Shown here one piece after another: positions 61,606 through 64,000 of a stretch of 64,000 nt of DNA (position 1 is the first letter of the stretch; every line of letters begins with the position of its first letter). This DNA comes from Phialocephala subalpina (Eukaryota > Ascomycota > Leotiomycetes > Helotiales > Mollisiaceae). The notes below the pieces were generated by a model, which was given only the letters and a program-made list of their open reading frames with translations, did not search any database and was not told where the DNA came from. The stretch covers positions 240,198-304,197 of the forward strand of contig FJOG01000030.1 in assembly GCA_900073065.1 (NCBI GenBank), in the 5' to 3' direction. The translations under genes were made by a program, and so were the position numbers.

Positions 61606-63939
61606 ATGAGCGTCCGCAAGATTGCGCAGGAATCGTGTGCGCACATGGGTCTCCGCTTTTGTACTAGTGGACAACGAAATCCCATCCGGCTGGAGGATTC
61701 GAGTGGGGATGGAAGCACATCGATTGTCCCAGGGTCAGGTCACACTCTCCACCATATACATTGCGAATTTTGCAGTCTCAGTTTCACCAACGAAGATTTT
61801 ATGGCGCACTAGGCCCAGTCTCACGGTCAGCCTCTCCAGGAAATGGAGGAAGGTCCCTCGATAGAGCTGAGGTCCAGGGCCGTCCAAGCTTTAGGATGTC
61901 TGGCGCGAAAACGTCCGTGGGACTCCGTCGAACAATCCTCCCCCATTGAACGGCGTATAGGATCGCCTGTACTACCCCAGTTAGGGGAGATCACGCCGAA
62001 ACCGACACCGATTCAACTTCACCATCTGCGGAACCCCAAATCCGGTGACCAGGTCGCAGTCCCAACGTCCGAGGTAGGACCACCCCATTCCGCCGTGCAA
62101 GGACGGGACGCTGATGCAGAGGACGGTCGACCTCTTGTCACGGCTCCGATCTCGATATTACTCGATAAAATCGACGCCCTTACAAAAGCCAGGGATAGGG
62201 CCTTCGAGATTTGTGACGACGATATGCGGAGAAATACACGTCTGCAGACCCAACTTCAATCTAGCATATCAACACTAATTACTGAAAGAGACTTAGCCAT
62301 AAAGCAGAACGGTGAGCTCCAACTGAAGCTTCACAATCTGAAGGCTGGTCTGAGGAGTCTCTCTGCTGAAAAGGACGAGGCCCTAAGAGCTCGTGATGCA
62401 GCAATGAAAGCTTCCCGCCTCCAGAAGACAACGCTGTGCTCCGCAGGCGTCAATAATGGCGAATCATTTGACCTATTCACCAAAGCGTTGGTGGCATCGA
62501 ACGGCGGAGTAGCGCCCGCACCGGTGGTTGTGCGTCCGGGAAGCCTTTTCAATCTTGTTCCGGACTCGATAGTCCAACGTCTCGGTCTCTCCTCGCACTT
62601 TGGTAACGTGGCGGTGTTGGGTCTTAGAGATCACAATATTCATACCAATCAATACTGCCGTTTCGACATTAAAGTGGCAGGGGTCAACACGACTATCGAC
62701 GCAGCCGTTGTTCCTGTGGCTAAATGCTCCTCCATTCAGCTCGGTCGCTTGTGGGTGAGAATGGCCAATCTATTAAGCGATTTGGACCACCACACGTATT
62801 ATATTCCTGATCCCCAAGGGAACCTTATGAAGCTTCCAGTTGAGCTCCATAAAGAGGCAACTGACCACTTCAAGCAACATCAACCTGGTGCGACCTCGGT
62901 GGGCGATTCCATGGCTCTATGCCACGCCACGGATGGTGACGATTCGGCGGACAAGGTAGCAGATCGCATGATGCATGCCCGGAAGGATAAGTCAAGGTTG
63001 GAAGGGTCAGTCATAGAGGCCGGTGAATACGAACTCAAAAATTGCGAGGCCGACGACTCTCCAACTTCAGAAGTTGATGAACCCGATCTGTCTCGACCGT
63101 TCCCAACTACCGCACAACTGTCCCGGGATTATGGCGAGAACAAGGTGTATCCCGTCGAGCGTATCCTGGCTGAGAAGGTTGATAGAGGGGCCACATACTA
63201 TTTGATTCTATGGGACGGCTTTCCAGAAGCTAGGTCCACATGGGAGCCACGGAAGAATATCCTAGATCCTAGCATTCTCGATGCTTGGAGAAGACGGAAA
63301 TTGCTGGAGGATAGTGGAAAGCAGCCCTCATTCGACTTGGTCAAGTTTGAGAAGGAGGTGCAGAGGCTGAAAGGAAACCGGCATCAATGCACAAATGCCT
63401 CCGGGAAGCGGGTAGGAAAGTCCTCTCTAACCTCCGCTAACGGCGAAACTCAGCCATATACGCTCCGCCAGAAACGAAATTCTTTCCAACGCGGGGGCAG
63501 AGAGCTGGAGCCAGAGGGGTCCATTTCAGCGACGCAGACTAAGGAGATTTTGATGGTCTTGGACCAGGTTCGGCGAACTCAAGCAGGGAGTAACTTCAGG
63601 GCGCCTGTCCTAAACCTGTGGCCCGAATGTGCAGATGCTTACACTGCCAAGATTTCTAACCATATCGATCTCGGCACCATTGAGGAGAAGTTAAGGAAGG
63701 GTATTTATCTTTCCATTCGCGACTTCAGAGATGATGTATGCCTTCTCTATCAAAACGCGCTAGTCTTCAATGGCATCGACCACACGATCACCAGTGCTGC
63801 ATTTGAGGTGCAGAAGACCATCCTTGCTGCTATCAACAAAAATGGCAATGTCACGTGTATGGACGCTAGAAGAAGGAGCTTCGGCAAGGTAGGTGAAGAT
63901 CGAAGAACGGTACAAATGCGGCGCGGAAGGGCGATATGA
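61606..63939 (+). CDS. Zinc finger / retropepsin-like / chromodomain / bromodomain chimera
   Basis: The uninterrupted frame from ATG 61843 gives 698 residues; the same frame is open from ATG 61606 except for TAG at 61810-61812. Upstream, CEFCSLSFTNEDFMAH then (stop) AQSH forms a C2H2 finger broken by the stop. From 61843: a coiled coil at about 112-193; a retropepsin-like region at about 226-329 (GSLFNLVPDSIVQRLGL, VAGVNTTIDAAVVP, IQLGRLWV) lacking the catalytic Asp-Ser-Gly; a chromodomain at about 436-486 (YPVERILAEKV, YYLILWDGFPE, STWEPRKNI); a bromodomain at about 566-666 (YTAKISNHIDLGTIEEKLRK, FRDDVCLLYQNALVFN). Probably a histone-mark reader built partly from retroelement parts. Confidence 0.7.
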
Positions 63940-64000
63940 AGAGTAATTGGTTCTAGCTTGACGCCGTTCCTTAATTCTATAAATCTAACCCGTGTCCCTT

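Overview
The window looks like nuclear DNA of a filamentous ascomycete (Pezizomycotina). Genes have short introns (about 44-68 nt) with CTAAC-type branch sites. The protein families are typical of such fungi: HET, RTA1, fungal F-box proteins with an L-P-x-E-x-R start, LPMO-like proteins, cyanovirin-N, patatin/RING and Tcp11/Sok1. There are also many TA-flanked inverted-repeat elements and signs of C-to-T decay at CpA sites that resemble RIP. I cannot name the species. All exon joins were worked out by hand from frame and splice signals.

Layout. 0-6.9 kb is a graveyard: a broken SAS4-like gene, two nested TIR elements (the inner one carries an intact spliced gene), HET and AAA-like fragments, and two minisatellites. 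7.3-14.6 kb holds a 1012-residue GHKL-ATPase/coiled-coil gene, a coiled-coil/F-box-like gene and a secreted cyanovirin-N lectin with an 8-nt exon. 14.7-20.2 kb is sparse (a SET-like gene and a decayed coiled-coil gene). 20.3-24.4 kb has a four-pass membrane protein and a double-RING protein with a SUMO-interaction-like motif. 24.6-32.8 kb is transposon-rich: a LINE ORF1 remnant, a frameshifted pogo/Fot1-type transposase, and two near-identical 239-bp MITEs in inverted orientation flanking an F-box-like gene and an LPMO-like gene.

33.7-46.9 kb has an RTA1 protein, a secreted calpain-like protein, an Est1-type protein, a broken kinase-like gene, a group of small coiled-coil proteins, a MADS-like protein and a membrane protein. 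47.1-52.7 kb holds a patatin phospholipase with a RING-like module, a small membrane protein and a second LPMO-like protein. 53.1-56.9 kb has two paralogous unknown genes separated by a sirtuin exon and an F-box-like paralogue. 58.2-63.9 kb has a Cys-rich F-box-like protein, a Sok1/Tcp11 fragment cut by a MITE, and a zinc-finger/retropepsin-like/chromodomain/bromodomain chimera.

The genes do not form a metabolic cluster or operon-like unit. The mix of partial housekeeping copies, self/non-self-type families, secreted proteins and mobile elements suggests an accessory or subtelomere-like compartment. The most unusual items are the transposase-free TIR element with a spliced cargo gene (1999-3667), the chromo/bromo/retropepsin chimera (61606-63939), three genes each broken by one stop explained by CpA-to-TpA, and several insertions that can be dated or proven by empty sites or paralogues inside the window.
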